Source: Chondrus crispus (lineage: Eukaryota > Rhodophyta > Florideophyceae > Gigartinales > Gigartinaceae). From it: DNA of 64,000 nt. Of this stretch, positions 13,459 through 24,278 are shown piece by piece (position 1 is the first letter of the stretch; each line of letters opens with the position of its first letter). The notes under the pieces are model-generated. The model was given only the letters and a program-made list of their open reading frames with translations. It was not told the origin of the DNA and made no database searches. Where the stretch lies: positions 62,001-126,000 of the forward strand of contig NW_005179106.1 in assembly GCF_000350225.1 (NCBI RefSeq). Direction: 5' to 3'. The translations under genes and the position numbers were made by a program.

Positions 13459-13929
13459 TGCTGTCAGCCCCGACGGCTGACAGCATTACAGCGCCGGACA
13501 ATGCGCGCTACAGTAAGTTACTACAGCATACCGGTACTGTAGTATTATGATAGACGCATTGTATACATTAAATACGGGGGCGAACGGCGGCGGCGGAGAG
13601 GGACAAGCACGGACTTGTCCACGACCTACCGCCTAGGTCCGTCTTCCAGCTTAACTAACGAGCGCGATCCGCCTTCGCGCGCGTTAGCCGGGACAAAGCG
13701 GGTAGGGGACAGCCGCGTACGCGAGCGAGCCTAGATCCGCCTCCGCCCGTCAGCGCTGGTACGTTACCCAGCGCTGCTCCGGGGCGTCGAGGCGTAGATC
13801 GGCCCGCGCGTACGCTCGTCCCCGACCGTCCCGCTCTACCACGCTACCAGGGCCCGCTTCCCTGTCCCGTTAGCTGTGTGTTCTCCCCTTCTTCTCGCCG
13901 TCGTACGGGGCTACGTTGAGCAGAGTATA

Positions 13930-14035
13930 TGTTGAAATAGTGAGCGCCCCCAAGGGGACACCAAGGAGCCAGCGCCTGTGGCCTAGTGGTTAACGAATTT
14001 TTGCGGCCAATTTTTCAGTCCTCGATTTTAACATC
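13930..14035 (+). mobile_element. 106-bp insertion in the 5' LTR, possibly SINE-like
   Basis: The segment is absent from the 3' LTR and is flanked by the direct repeat AGTATA (13924-13929 and 14036-14041), so it is an insertion made after Gypsy-2 integrated. It contains TGGCCTAGTGG, a full match to the tRNA A-box consensus, and about 40 bp later a weak B-box-like CCTCGATTTT. It starts TGTTGAAAT and ends near ATTTTAACA, so the ends are weakly inverted. A tRNA-derived SINE or a very small terminal-repeat element are both possible. Confidence 0.55.
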
Positions 14036-14074
14036 AGTATACACCCCTCTCCGTTGGGGGGTGTTATACTACAG

Positions 14075-14087
14075 TGGTCTCCCGACC
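14075..14087 (+). other. candidate primer-binding site of Gypsy-2
   Basis: TGGTCTCCCGACC starts one base after the end of the 5' LTR. TGG at this place is the complement of the tRNA 3' CCA, as used for priming minus-strand synthesis. The tRNA species was not identified. Confidence 0.55.
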
Positions 14088-14150
14088 TAGAAGACCCCGA
14101 GATCTTTCCGAGAAGACTTTCTTTTTCCTCCGCGTCCGTACGCGTCGAGA

Positions 14151-16599
14151 TGAGTCAAGAATACGCCACCTCGATCCGGTCCGAACCGGCGGATCCGAGG
14201 GCCGCCGCTATGCACGCACCATCACCGCCGTTCGGCGACGGCGATGCTGATCTCCGAGACCGCGAACCGTCGCCCGAGTCCCCCGAAGGACAAGCGGCTG
14301 CGATGTTCGATGGCATAGCTGACTACATCGAGGAAGTCCGTACTTCACTCCGTATAGACGTGACGGACGCCGTCTACTCGCGATGTATGGACGAGCTCCG
14401 CTCCCTACGTGAAGGGAGGTTCGATCGAGTCAGCCAGTCCTTGGAGAATCTCCGAGCACTAGTCCACGAGTTGCACACTCGCGACTGGTGCTCGTCGAAG
14501 ACTCACGCCTCGCACAGCCCGTACTGCACGGGCAAGGTCGCCCCACGAGGCCGACCTCGACGAGGCGTCCCGACGATCGACCGTCCCCGTCAGCAGAACA
14601 GTTGGGTGCGTTCGCGCACCTCTCTGCCGAGCTCAATGCTACGCGACAGCGTGCTCGTGACATGGAACGGACCATGGCCGCAAGGCTGCCCGGTGCCCCC
14701 ACGAGAGGGCCCGGTGGTGCCGTACCTCCGAGCGCCGTCGCTCCGGAAGGTTGGCGTCCGACTGGCGCCGACACTAGTCGGACTGCGGAAGGAAACCGTC
14801 CTCCGATGGGCGCGAATCTCGCGTCCGAGACCCAAGCATTGCCGCCTATCCCCGGAAGTAGGCGGCAGATGGAACGCGTATCGTATCCCGACGACCCTGA
14901 CTGTGGAGGAGCCGCCCGCCGTTCCGGAGTACCGATGTACTCTGTCGATCCTCGCTGGGGCGGCTACCCACCGGCGGATTACGCCGAGCATCCAGGTCCG
15001 GTAGACGTCCGTACGCTACCCGTCACCCCCTTCGGCACGCTGGGTCCCGCCGAACCCGGACTCGAGCCGGTACATACGATGATCCAGGAGTTCAGCGCCG
15101 TCGCTGACTATCGTATGTCCCGGCTGGATAACACCTCGAGGCTCGTTACCTCGGGTGACGCGGGACGGATCGCGAAGTACGTCCAACGCTGCCGTGGAAT
15201 CCGACCTGCGATGAGGAGCTTTGACGGTACTGACCCGATCCAGCTCCTACCGTTCTTGAAGGATGTCCGGATAACCTTCAACTCGCAACACCTTACCGAA
15301 GATGTTGCGGAACGAGTCCTCGCGCACTTCCTAGAGCGCGACGCGGAGCACCTGTATACGAGTTATACAATGCGTGGCCTCCACGCCGGCCAGCTACACG
15401 ACGACGTGAGCTGGCTGGGGCTCGTGAACCAGTTCCTGAAACGCTACCTAACCGACGACGTGTTTGGTGAAGCGTACGACGCTGTCGCGATGGCGCGACA
15501 GCAATCTCATGAAACGGAGAGCACGTTCGCGGACCGGCTCGAAACTGCCGCGTTCCGGTGCACGGCGGTGTTTTCCGAACAGTCTCTCGCGCACTACTTC
15601 GTGCGGGGACTGGCACCGGCGACCCGTGCCGCAGTTTCCGAAACCGTACAGCGGCTGCCGAGCCGCCAGAAGACCGATCTTCTAACCATCCGCCGTATCG
15701 CCACGGCGGAAGGCACGACGTACCGCGCTCGGCGCGGTTTACCCCTGCCGGATACGAAACCGGCAGGGAGGGCTGGCAGGACTACGAAGTCCGCAGCGAC
15801 AAGTTCGCCAGCCTTGACCCTCCACATCGGGGAGGATGAGTGGCAGGCCGACCCTGTCCTCATTACGCAAGGAGCAGGACCCGTGGGGGGACCACCCCCC
15901 TCACTGATGTCGACCGGAACGGCATCGAGTTACGCGACCGCCTTCGCGGCCACTCCAAGAATGGCAAGGGGTACGGATCCCCGGGTCGCAGAGCTCGACA
16001 TCTCGAGTCGAGATGCAGGAGCCGAAGCCCCTCGCATACCCCTCCTCACCGATGAAGAGGCGCGTCACGCGGCGACCATCGCCTCAACGGATGGCAGCGC
16101 GTACGTGTGCTGGCTATGCCGTACGTACGGACACGCCATGTACGCGTGCCCGTTCCTTTCGCCGGAACAACGGATGTTCACGGCGTACAGGAACTACTGC
16201 TACCAGATGGAGACGCGCCCCGGAGCGCGTAATCTCCTCCGGCAGTCGGTCGGCGAGGGCCGTCCCCCGCGTCAAGGTTTCCCGAATCGTTCGGGTGGGG
16301 GCGCACGCTTCGCCCAACGCGGAGGCGGGTATCGTCGAAACGAACGCGATCGTCGTGATCGATCGGATTACCGCCCGTCGCACACAAGGTATCCCGGTCA
16401 AGGAGGGAGAGGGGACCGAGACCGTTCTCGGTTACCCCAACAGGTACAAAACGCGATCATGTACCTGCAAGATTGGGTAGAGGACCCGTATTCTCTACCC
16501 CCGAGGGGCGCGAAGGAGACCCGACTCGCCTCGTCCCCATATCCTGCGGCGACCGGAGGTCGCAGGCCAAGGTCAGGAAGTACCCGAATACTTCGCTGA
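14151..16599 (+). pseudogene. gag region of Gypsy-2 (fossil)
   Basis: The region starts at a plausible gag ATG (MSQEYATSIRSE) about 80 bases after the LTR. The middle part (about 15150-15720) reads like a retrotransposon capsid segment (PAMRSFDGTDPIQLLPFLKD and onwards). A degenerate knuckle (CWLCRTYGHAMYACP) lies near 16110-16155, followed by an Arg/Gly-rich nucleic-acid-binding tail. It is largely open, with at most a few breaks. Confidence 0.75.
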
Positions 16600-16944
16600 C
16601 GTCGCGCGGCCGCAGTGGGGGAATCGTCCCGACCCACGCGGCCAAGGACCCGAAGAAGACCTGGCCACCGATGGCCAGGAAGGTAGCTCAGATAGCACCG
16701 GTAGTTCGAAAAAAGGGTAAAGACGGTTACGTACACGCGGTCGCGTGAGCCGTCTTATCCCTACGAACTAGACCAGACCCCGCGTGCTCGCCAAGGACAC
16801 GGGGGGTATTGTCCGATAATACATCCCCCGTCTCCGGGAGCGAACACGGGAACTCCTGCGACGCCAAGGCAAGAGAGAGCGAGCGTCGGGGCCTCCGTAA
16901 GCCCGACGCTGGAGCAGAGCATCACCGGGACACCGTCCACCCCG

Positions 16945-19900
16945 GTGATGTTGAGCGAACACGATGGAAGTAATGAAGACCGAAAGGAGCCCGTCGATCT
17001 CCTAGCTTCCGTGAGCCAAGTCCCACCGACGAACGGTCCTCCGCGTATGGACTCGAGCACTCGATGGGGCGTCACCGAGCTGCGGACGCCCCAAGAAACG
17101 CGTAGAAGGAAGCGCAAGAGGGGTCAACACCGAAAGCGAAAGCCCCGACGGAACGACCTAACCGATAAGGTCGCGCCTAAGAAAGTCGATGGCCTCGTGT
17201 GCCTCATGACGTCAAAAATATACAACGTCTTGGGTTCCGTGGCCACCGGAGGCAACGCGTTCAAGCCCCACACGATCGCCGTCGATACGTGTTCGGGGTA
17301 CAACCTGGTGAGGAAGGCCGACCTTCCTCCCGACTGGACCCGTTACGTGATACGGGACGCGCCATTACCCCCACTGGCTGGCGCGAACAGTCACCCTCTC
17401 CGACTTACGGCCGTCGTCCATCTCGCAGTCAGGTTGCGGAACACAACGTTCCGCATACCTTTCGTAGTGGCCGAACAGCTCGCTGTTCCCGTCCTACATG
17501 GGACCGCGTTCATCGATGCACACGTACGCAGCATAGACATCGATGGCCAGAAGCTCGAACTTCGCCACGGTGGCTCCGTAGCCATCGTCGACGGGAAGGG
17601 GGAGCCGACTCCCCCCACCAGTTGACGCGGACGCCAGACGAGCCGACCGGATGTACGCGAGGAGGCCCCGCAGGCGATCCGAATCGCCCGCTGGGTTACC
17701 ATCCCAGCGATGTCACAAGCCCGAGTGCGTGTGACCACCGCGGAGAGGGGCCTCGTGTTCCTGGAGCCCAAGCCCTCACTGCAACACCGACATGGAGTGA
17801 GGCTGACGAATGGCGTCGCGGAGGTTCTGCCGAATCAGACCTTCGACGTCATCGTCGCGAACTTCTCGCGACGGGAGATGCGGCTTCCGAAGCACACCGT
17901 CGTGGGATACGCGAAGCGCAACCCCCTTGCGATCCTCACGCCCGAACGGAGGGTCGCCGAGGGGATCGCGCACGCGCTACACCTGACCGACTTGACCGAT
18001 CAAGTCGGAGAGGTAGGAGTTGGCCGATTCAACTCCGATGACCAGACCACCGCGGGTGACGGAGAGGTTGACACGGACGAACGGTCACCTTTATACCACC
18101 CGGCGGCGGGGGGTACTGTACCCCCACAGAATAAGGATCCCGAAAATCCACCGATGGATTGGGAAAAAGGGGTTGACTTGTCATACATCGAGGATGACAA
18201 GCTCTGTGGCCACGTACTCGGGATGCTCCGTAAGCACTCGAGTCTGTGGAGCGGTGCGCTCGGAACTATCCGAGCGACGGAGCACCGCATTACCCTCGAA
18301 CCGGGTACGAAGCTGATACGCTCGATGCCCTACCGTAAGGGGCCCGCGATGCGCGAAATGGTCGCGAAGGAGGTCACCAAGATGTTGAACGCAGGGATTA
18401 TCGAACCCGCGAGCACCGAGTGGGCGTCCCCGGTGGTGCTCGTACCGAAGAAAGACGGCTCTCTTCGGTTCTGTGTAGATTGTCGGCGTCTCAACGCGAA
18501 GACTGCAGCGGATTCGTATCCTCTGCCGCGTATGGACGACTGCATCGACTCGTTAGGAGATGCAGCCGTCTTTACGACGTTGGACTGCAATTCCGGTTAT
18601 TGGCAGATCCCAGTCGCTCCGGAGGACCGGGATAAGACAACCTTTACGACGCACATGGGCACGTTTCGCCACCAGCGAATGACGTTCGGACTAAAAGGGG
18701 CACCGGCCACCTTCCAACGCGCCCTGGATATTATTCTCTCACGCGTTCGCTGGCAAATATGCCTCGTCTATCTCGATGACGTTATAGTGTTCTCGCGTAC
18801 GCACGCGGAACATGCGAAGCATCTCAACACTGTCTTGAACTTGCTTGGGAGTGCCTGAATCTCCCTCAAGCTCAAGAAGTGTAGCTTCTTTCAGCCGAAG
18901 GTACACTACCTGGGGCACGTCATTTCCCCAGGTAAGTTAATCGTGGCGGACACGGCGGCCGATGCCTTCAAGACGTTCACGTTCCCGAGGACACTTTCGC
19001 AAGTGCGCTCGTTTCTCGGGGCGTGCAACGTATACTGCCGATTCGTTAAGGGGTTCGCGAAGAAAGCGCGTCCTCTGACCGAAATGACGCGCAAGGATGC
19101 GGATCCTGACTTCTACAACCCCAGGAAGGCCCAATTGAACGCCTTCGAGAACCTCAAGAGGTGTATGATCGCTCCGCCGATCCTCGCGCTACCGCGGTAC
19201 GGCCGTCCGTACATGATCGACACGGACGCGAGTGCCTACCAGCTTGGCTGCACGCTGCTACAGGAGCACGACCAGCCAAACGATTGGCACCCCGTAGGCT
19301 ATTGGTCGTACTCGCTGAACGACAGCGAGCGCAACTACAGCGCCACGGAACGCGAGTGCTTCGCCGTAGTGTGGGCCGTCCGCACACTACGGCCGTACGT
19401 AGAAGGAACGAAGTTCACCGTCCGAACGGATCACGACGCCTTGAGGTGGCTCATGTCCCTCACAGAGAGTTCCGGAAGACTCACCCGGTGGCGGCTACGT
19501 CTGGCTGAATACGACTTCACCATTCAGTACCGCCACGGACGCGTGCATCAGGTGCCCGATGCCCTGTCACGCCTCGTGTCGCCCCGTGTCGCCGATGACC
19601 CTCGCCCCACCGTCGAGGTGGATGACGACATTCCCACCTTCGACGGGGGTACGACCGTTCGAGACGTATCGAACGAGCTTGCGGACCACGTTTGTACCGC
19701 GAGCTGTGACCATCAGGCCGTCCATGTCTTCGTGACGACGCGGAACCAAGCCGGGTCAAGGACGAGATCGCGCGTACGAACGCGCGACGAACCGCGAGGC
19801 GACGACGAATCCCCCGCTCTCCAGGGACCCACTTCGTTTTGGGAGGAGAACGAAGAGTTCGACGCCGCCGACATCGAGCGCGCCGAAGACCCCGAAGCCG

Positions 19901-21315
19901 GCGCGCCCGACTCTCCGGTCGCGCCACCACAGGACGACCTCCCGGCCCCTTTTACGATAGAGGAGATAGCCGAGGAGCAACGCGTGGATGACTTCTGTCA
20001 AATCGTCTTGGCACGACAGTCAGAGTCCTGGGACTCCGCGTTCTTCGAGGACCACCAAGTGGTGCTCAAACGGAGACACCCCTTTGATCCTGATATCGTC
20101 CAGGTGGTGGTACCTCGGACGCTCCGCACTAGGCTCCTCCGCCTGTGCCACAACCCGGCCATCGCGGGACACCCGGGGCAGAATTGTATGTACTTCGCCC
20201 TTCGACGCGAGTAATACTGGCCCCATCTCGCTGCAGATGTCGCTGCCACGGTGCGAGGGTGTCGGACCTGCGCGATGAACCGGGTCAAGTTGCGGAAACA
20301 CCTCAACCGTTTGAGGTTGTTCCCCGCCAAGCGGCCACTCGAGAGCCTCGCGATTGACATCTTGGGTCCGTTCCCGAAGACGAAGGCAGGGAAAGGTTTC
20401 CTTCTCGTTATCACAGACCGCTTCACTAAGTTAACACAAGTTGTTGCGCTTCGAACAGTGACTGCGTACACTGTCGCGACAGCATTCTGTGACGCGTGGG
20501 TCTTCAAATACGGCGTTCCGCGTTTGCTGTTGTCGGACAACGGTCCTCAATTTAACGCGAAGTTCTTCCACAGCGTGTGTCGCGTACTGGGGATAACTAA
20601 CTTATATACGTCCGCGTATCGTCCCCAGACGAATGGACAGGTTGAACGTAACAACCGGACTATCGCGTCGATGCTTCGGAACTACGTCAACGAGCATCAG
20701 GATGATTGGGACGTGTACGTGGGACCGTTTACGTACGCGTACAATTCCGACGTACACCGAACCACGCGTACGACACCCTTTGAGCTCGTGCTCACCAGGC
20801 CCCCGCCGGAGTTCTCTCTTCGAAGAGCCGACGGGGACGCGCACCCTCCGGACAGGGGAACTCAACGCGCAGAGTTTCTCAAGACCTTGGACGACACCAT
20901 CCAAAAAGCTTACGAAAGCTTGCATCGTACGCAAGCCCGCTACAAACGCGACTTCGATAAACGCGTACGAAGGATTAACACGCGACTCAAGCCGGGGGAC
21001 TACGTGTACCTCAACCCCACCGATGGGGCGAAGACGTCGAACAAGCTCGCGTCACCTGCCGTTGGACCATACCACGTACTGGCCAACGACAAACGAACCA
21101 TCACGATCGACCGTGATGGGGTGAGGGAGCGCGTCTCGGCAGACAACTGCGTGTACGCGTCCCCTCCGACGGACGCGCCACGAGCAAGTGCAACAACCCC
21201 GGGTGACCTTGCCGACAAGGTCACCAAGGGCACGCAGTACGGCGTCGAGCGTCTGCTCAGGCATCGCGCGGTAGAGGACGGAACTACGGAGTTCCTCTCC
21301 AAGTGGGCTGACTAA
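16945..21315 (+). pseudogene. pol region of Gypsy-2: protease, RT, RNase H, integrase, chromodomain part (fossil)
   Basis: A protease-like segment lies about 17200-17550. The reverse transcriptase carries FCVDCRRLN near 18470 and YLDDVIVFS near 18770. RNase H spans about 19190-19580 (DTDASAYQLG, ATERECFAVVWA, TDHDALRWL). The integrase core spans about 20340-20790 (LLSDNGPQFN, RPQTNGQVERNNR). The C-terminus (YGVERLLRHRAVEDG, FLSKWAD) matches the first half of a chromodomain, which places it among chromoviruses. It is close to whole, with few breaks. Confidence 0.88.
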
Positions 21316-21404
21316 GACCAACCCACTTGGACTGCAAGAACACATTTCCCCGAGGAGCTAGTGTCGCGATACGCGCAGCGACTGAGAACGGGTACAAGAA
21401 GAGA

Positions 21405-21452
21405 CCTCTCCTCCGAAGTGAACGCAGTGGTTCACTCTTGAAGAGGGGGCCC
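21405..21452 (+). repeat. internal copy of the Gypsy-2 polypurine tract with hairpin
   Basis: GTTCACTCTTGAAGAGGGGG at 21430 onwards is nearly identical, one mismatch in 22 bases, to the sequence at 26782-26803 just before the 3' LTR. In both places an imperfect inverted copy lies upstream, giving a stem-loop. It stands about 100 bases after the end of pol and so marks the left edge of the 3' extension. Confidence 0.75.
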
Positions 21453-24278
21453 CCAACCGCTTCGTCTCCGCGTAATTGACACGTCGCGGTTAGGAACAGA
21501 TGACGCGGGCGGACGGACAAATGCACCCGACCGAGGCTGGCAAACGGAAGCGCGAAACGCCAAAACGTATTGACCGTCAAGCTCATCGAACAAGACCGAC
21601 GTCGTCGACAAAGCGCGAAAAGCGAAGACTGTACGGACGGTACAACGAAAATGGTACGCCCTGGAACATCGAGTACAGGAGGGGAGGATACGAGCTCCCA
21701 AGAAACGCGAACGCGTCACGATAACGCCCGCCGATAGGGTGCTCGAATCGGAAAGCAAGAACGACGCCAAGACGTATGGACAGTCCAAGCTTACTACGCG
21801 ACACACCAATACCAAGCGACACGAACCACAGGCAACGCAATGTGTCGCGTGGTCACCAACGGGAGGCAGGAGGGCGACGCCACCCTTCTAGCCAGGAAAT
21901 GACGCGAGCGGTCGCGACGAGCTCCACACGTAGGGAGACTCATGATCCCGCGACCGCGCACGACCGAAGAGGTACCGATGGGAAAAGGGCGGGCCTACAA
22001 GAACTAAAAGGCCGCGCGGGCCGTCCTACCGCTCCAGTCAATCCGTTACCACGTACCCAAAATAATTTGGGGGAACGTACCAAAAATATGGGGAAAATAC
22101 AGTCCGAATGACACTGTATGCCAAACCGCCGCCGCCTCCGGAAATAATCAAAAAAGAGGGGTAACGTACAGTGGGGCAGGACGCATGTGCGCACGTGCGC
22201 ATACAACGGACAGGACAAGTGTCGACAGGAACGACACGCAATCGGACAGCGGAGGTCAGCGCGCGGAGCAAGCTGTCCTTCGCGGGGGTAAGAGCCATCC
22301 CACACTGAGAGGGCACTAGAGCAGAGACCCTGACTCCTCCCCCAGGCGAATACGCCGACACAGTCGCGCTCGCGCCGCCCAAAGGGCCTACGACGAAGCT
22401 GTCGCAACTTACCTAACCACCGCGCGCGCGCCCGACTCCGGGTCCCGAAACGTCGCCCGGATTTCCTTCCTCGGGGTCGGAGGGCTCGCTAGCGTCCGCC
22501 TTACGTCAGGCAGACGGTGAAAGCCGCCATTGCGAACCGGTTACCCGCGGAACACGCCACGAACGCCTCCCCGCACAGTACGGGAACGAATCATGAGGGG
22601 GACAAAGCGACCGCGATCGTGACACTAGCGCGCCAGGGACGCGACTCCTCGCGACGCGCACACAACCCAACCCCCTCTCTAAACTTCTATCTAACGTTTG
22701 TTTACGGCGAGTGCATGCACAGAGATCAAGAACATCGTGCGCCGCGCCCGGGTGCGGCGCGGACCAAGGATGCAACGCCGCGGCTCACTGCGAGACGAAG
22801 TATGACACCTGCGAGACACGCGAGTCGTGCCAAACGGCGACGCCGTAGAGCGCGCGGATTGACAGAACCGTGCCGGAGGGCGGTACGGAAAGGGCCCTCG
22901 ACGTCCTCACAAACCAAGCAGGCGATGAACCGGCGGATGTCGATCCCGCCGGTAAGATGATCTTCCCCAAGCACCCAGACTGTCGGGGTAGACGATAAGG
23001 ACACGACGCGAATGCGGACACGATCCTGACACCGACGCACTCGGGGACGCGATCCCTCAAGACGCGCGCACATCCTCCCTATGCTACTCTCTGAGGTTTT
23101 TTCCGCGTGCGCGTACGCAGAGACTAAGACAGAAGCGCTCTGCGCCCGGGCGCCGCGCCGGCCAAGGCGACACCAAATGTGACGCCAGCCCGAGCTCTGG
23201 CAGGGAGAGACGCCTGCTTCTGTAGCGCGGGGCGATCTACTTGTCAAGGGGTAGGGGTCCGGTCGAAGGACATGGCACGTACGCGAGGTGCAGAATAACC
23301 CGACGGACCGAGGCTGAGGGTATCGCATTGCCAACGGCACGGGCAGGCGGCGAAGCGGAATTTCGAGGAGAATGACGGGGAAGGCGTAAGGCGAAGACCG
23401 GCAGCAAATACGCTCCGCTACCCCCTTCGGAGGGGGTCGTGACCGTGGAATGCGCATAACGAGACGGGGGCTATGGACGACGACGCGGCACCCCTCACCC
23501 ACCCGACCGAAGGGGGTGGGATGTAAGGGACAGCCAGGGGCACCAAGCGATCTCCCGCGCTGAAGATAACAAGGTCAGCCCAAGGAAGGGCTTCTCACGC
23601 TGACACCGAGCAAGGAACGAGGAAGTCCGGAGCGGCTCAACCAATGGGAGCTCGTCGAATCAAGCGTATGGGAAATTGCCTGTGTGCGCTCCTCAACTCG
23701 GTAGGAGCTTCTAGCCAAATGGAGGTCGTTAAACTCCGCGGCAGCGTGCGCACGCTGCCGCGGAGTGGGGTGGGATGGTGGTCATGACCACCATCCCACC
23801 CCCCGTGAGAATCGAGATTTTGCCTCGACGAGTGAGGCCGCCGGTACCGGACGATTGCCCTTTCGAGAAAGCCATCACGGGCGTGTGGTGAAGAAGGTAA
23901 CATACGAGTGAAGAGGAGCTTGAACGGAGGGAGAACAGACACGCGAGAATGGAATTGGCCCCTTTTTCTAGAGCCCAGGAATACCCGCCTCCGCGCCTCG
24001 ACGACGCGTACGGCGGTCGCGCAGAGGGGACCGTACGAAAGGAGGAAAAGCCACACGTCGGACGGGGTGGGGCGCCAAGGCCGTAACGCGAAGAAAAAGG
24101 AAAAGGTCGGACGGTCCGTCGGTGAGCGACATCACGGACCGACGCCAAGCAGGGAAAACGGATCTATCGATTTTACGAGAAAGCACGAGTCGAGGAAGGA
24201 ACCTCGAGGTATAGCAGGGCCGCACGACTAATGGCTCGTGCCATCAGTAGCCCCTGCCGGACCAGAGACGTGGGAAGG
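21453..24278. other. left half of the Gypsy-2 3' extension
   Basis: No recognisable protein is found on either strand. The sequence is GC-rich and full of CG-rich words. It contains the two abutting perfect palindromes at 23733-23802. It separates pol from the antisense reading frame and may hold that frame's 3' untranslated part. Confidence 0.5.
23733..23802. repeat. two abutting perfect palindromes (34 bp and 36 bp)
   Basis: Positions 23733-23766 form a perfect palindrome centred at 23749/23750 (half-site ACTCCGCGGCAGCGTGC). Positions 23767-23802 form a second, unrelated perfect palindrome centred at 23784/23785 (half-site GGGGTGGGATGGTGGTCA). Neither has a loop, and no base separates them. 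Every pair was checked by hand. Confidence 0.95.

Larger units (their letters stand above)
13301..14073 (+). repeat. 5' LTR of Gypsy-2
   Basis: It begins TGTGGCAC and ends TACTACA (TG...CA). It aligns with the 3' LTR at 26805-27466 over its whole length except for a 106-bp insertion plus 6-bp duplication (13930-14041). It holds four CACGTG boxes, a 10-bp-arm hairpin (about 13460-13484) and an AT-rich TATA-like segment near 13560 before a GC-rich leader. Confidence 0.93.

Noticed and set aside
16680-16715. tRNA-like words (GGTAGCTCAG and GGTAGTTCGAAA)
   Set aside because: A- and B-box-like words lie too close together for a tRNA and no cloverleaf can be drawn; the site is inside Gypsy-2.
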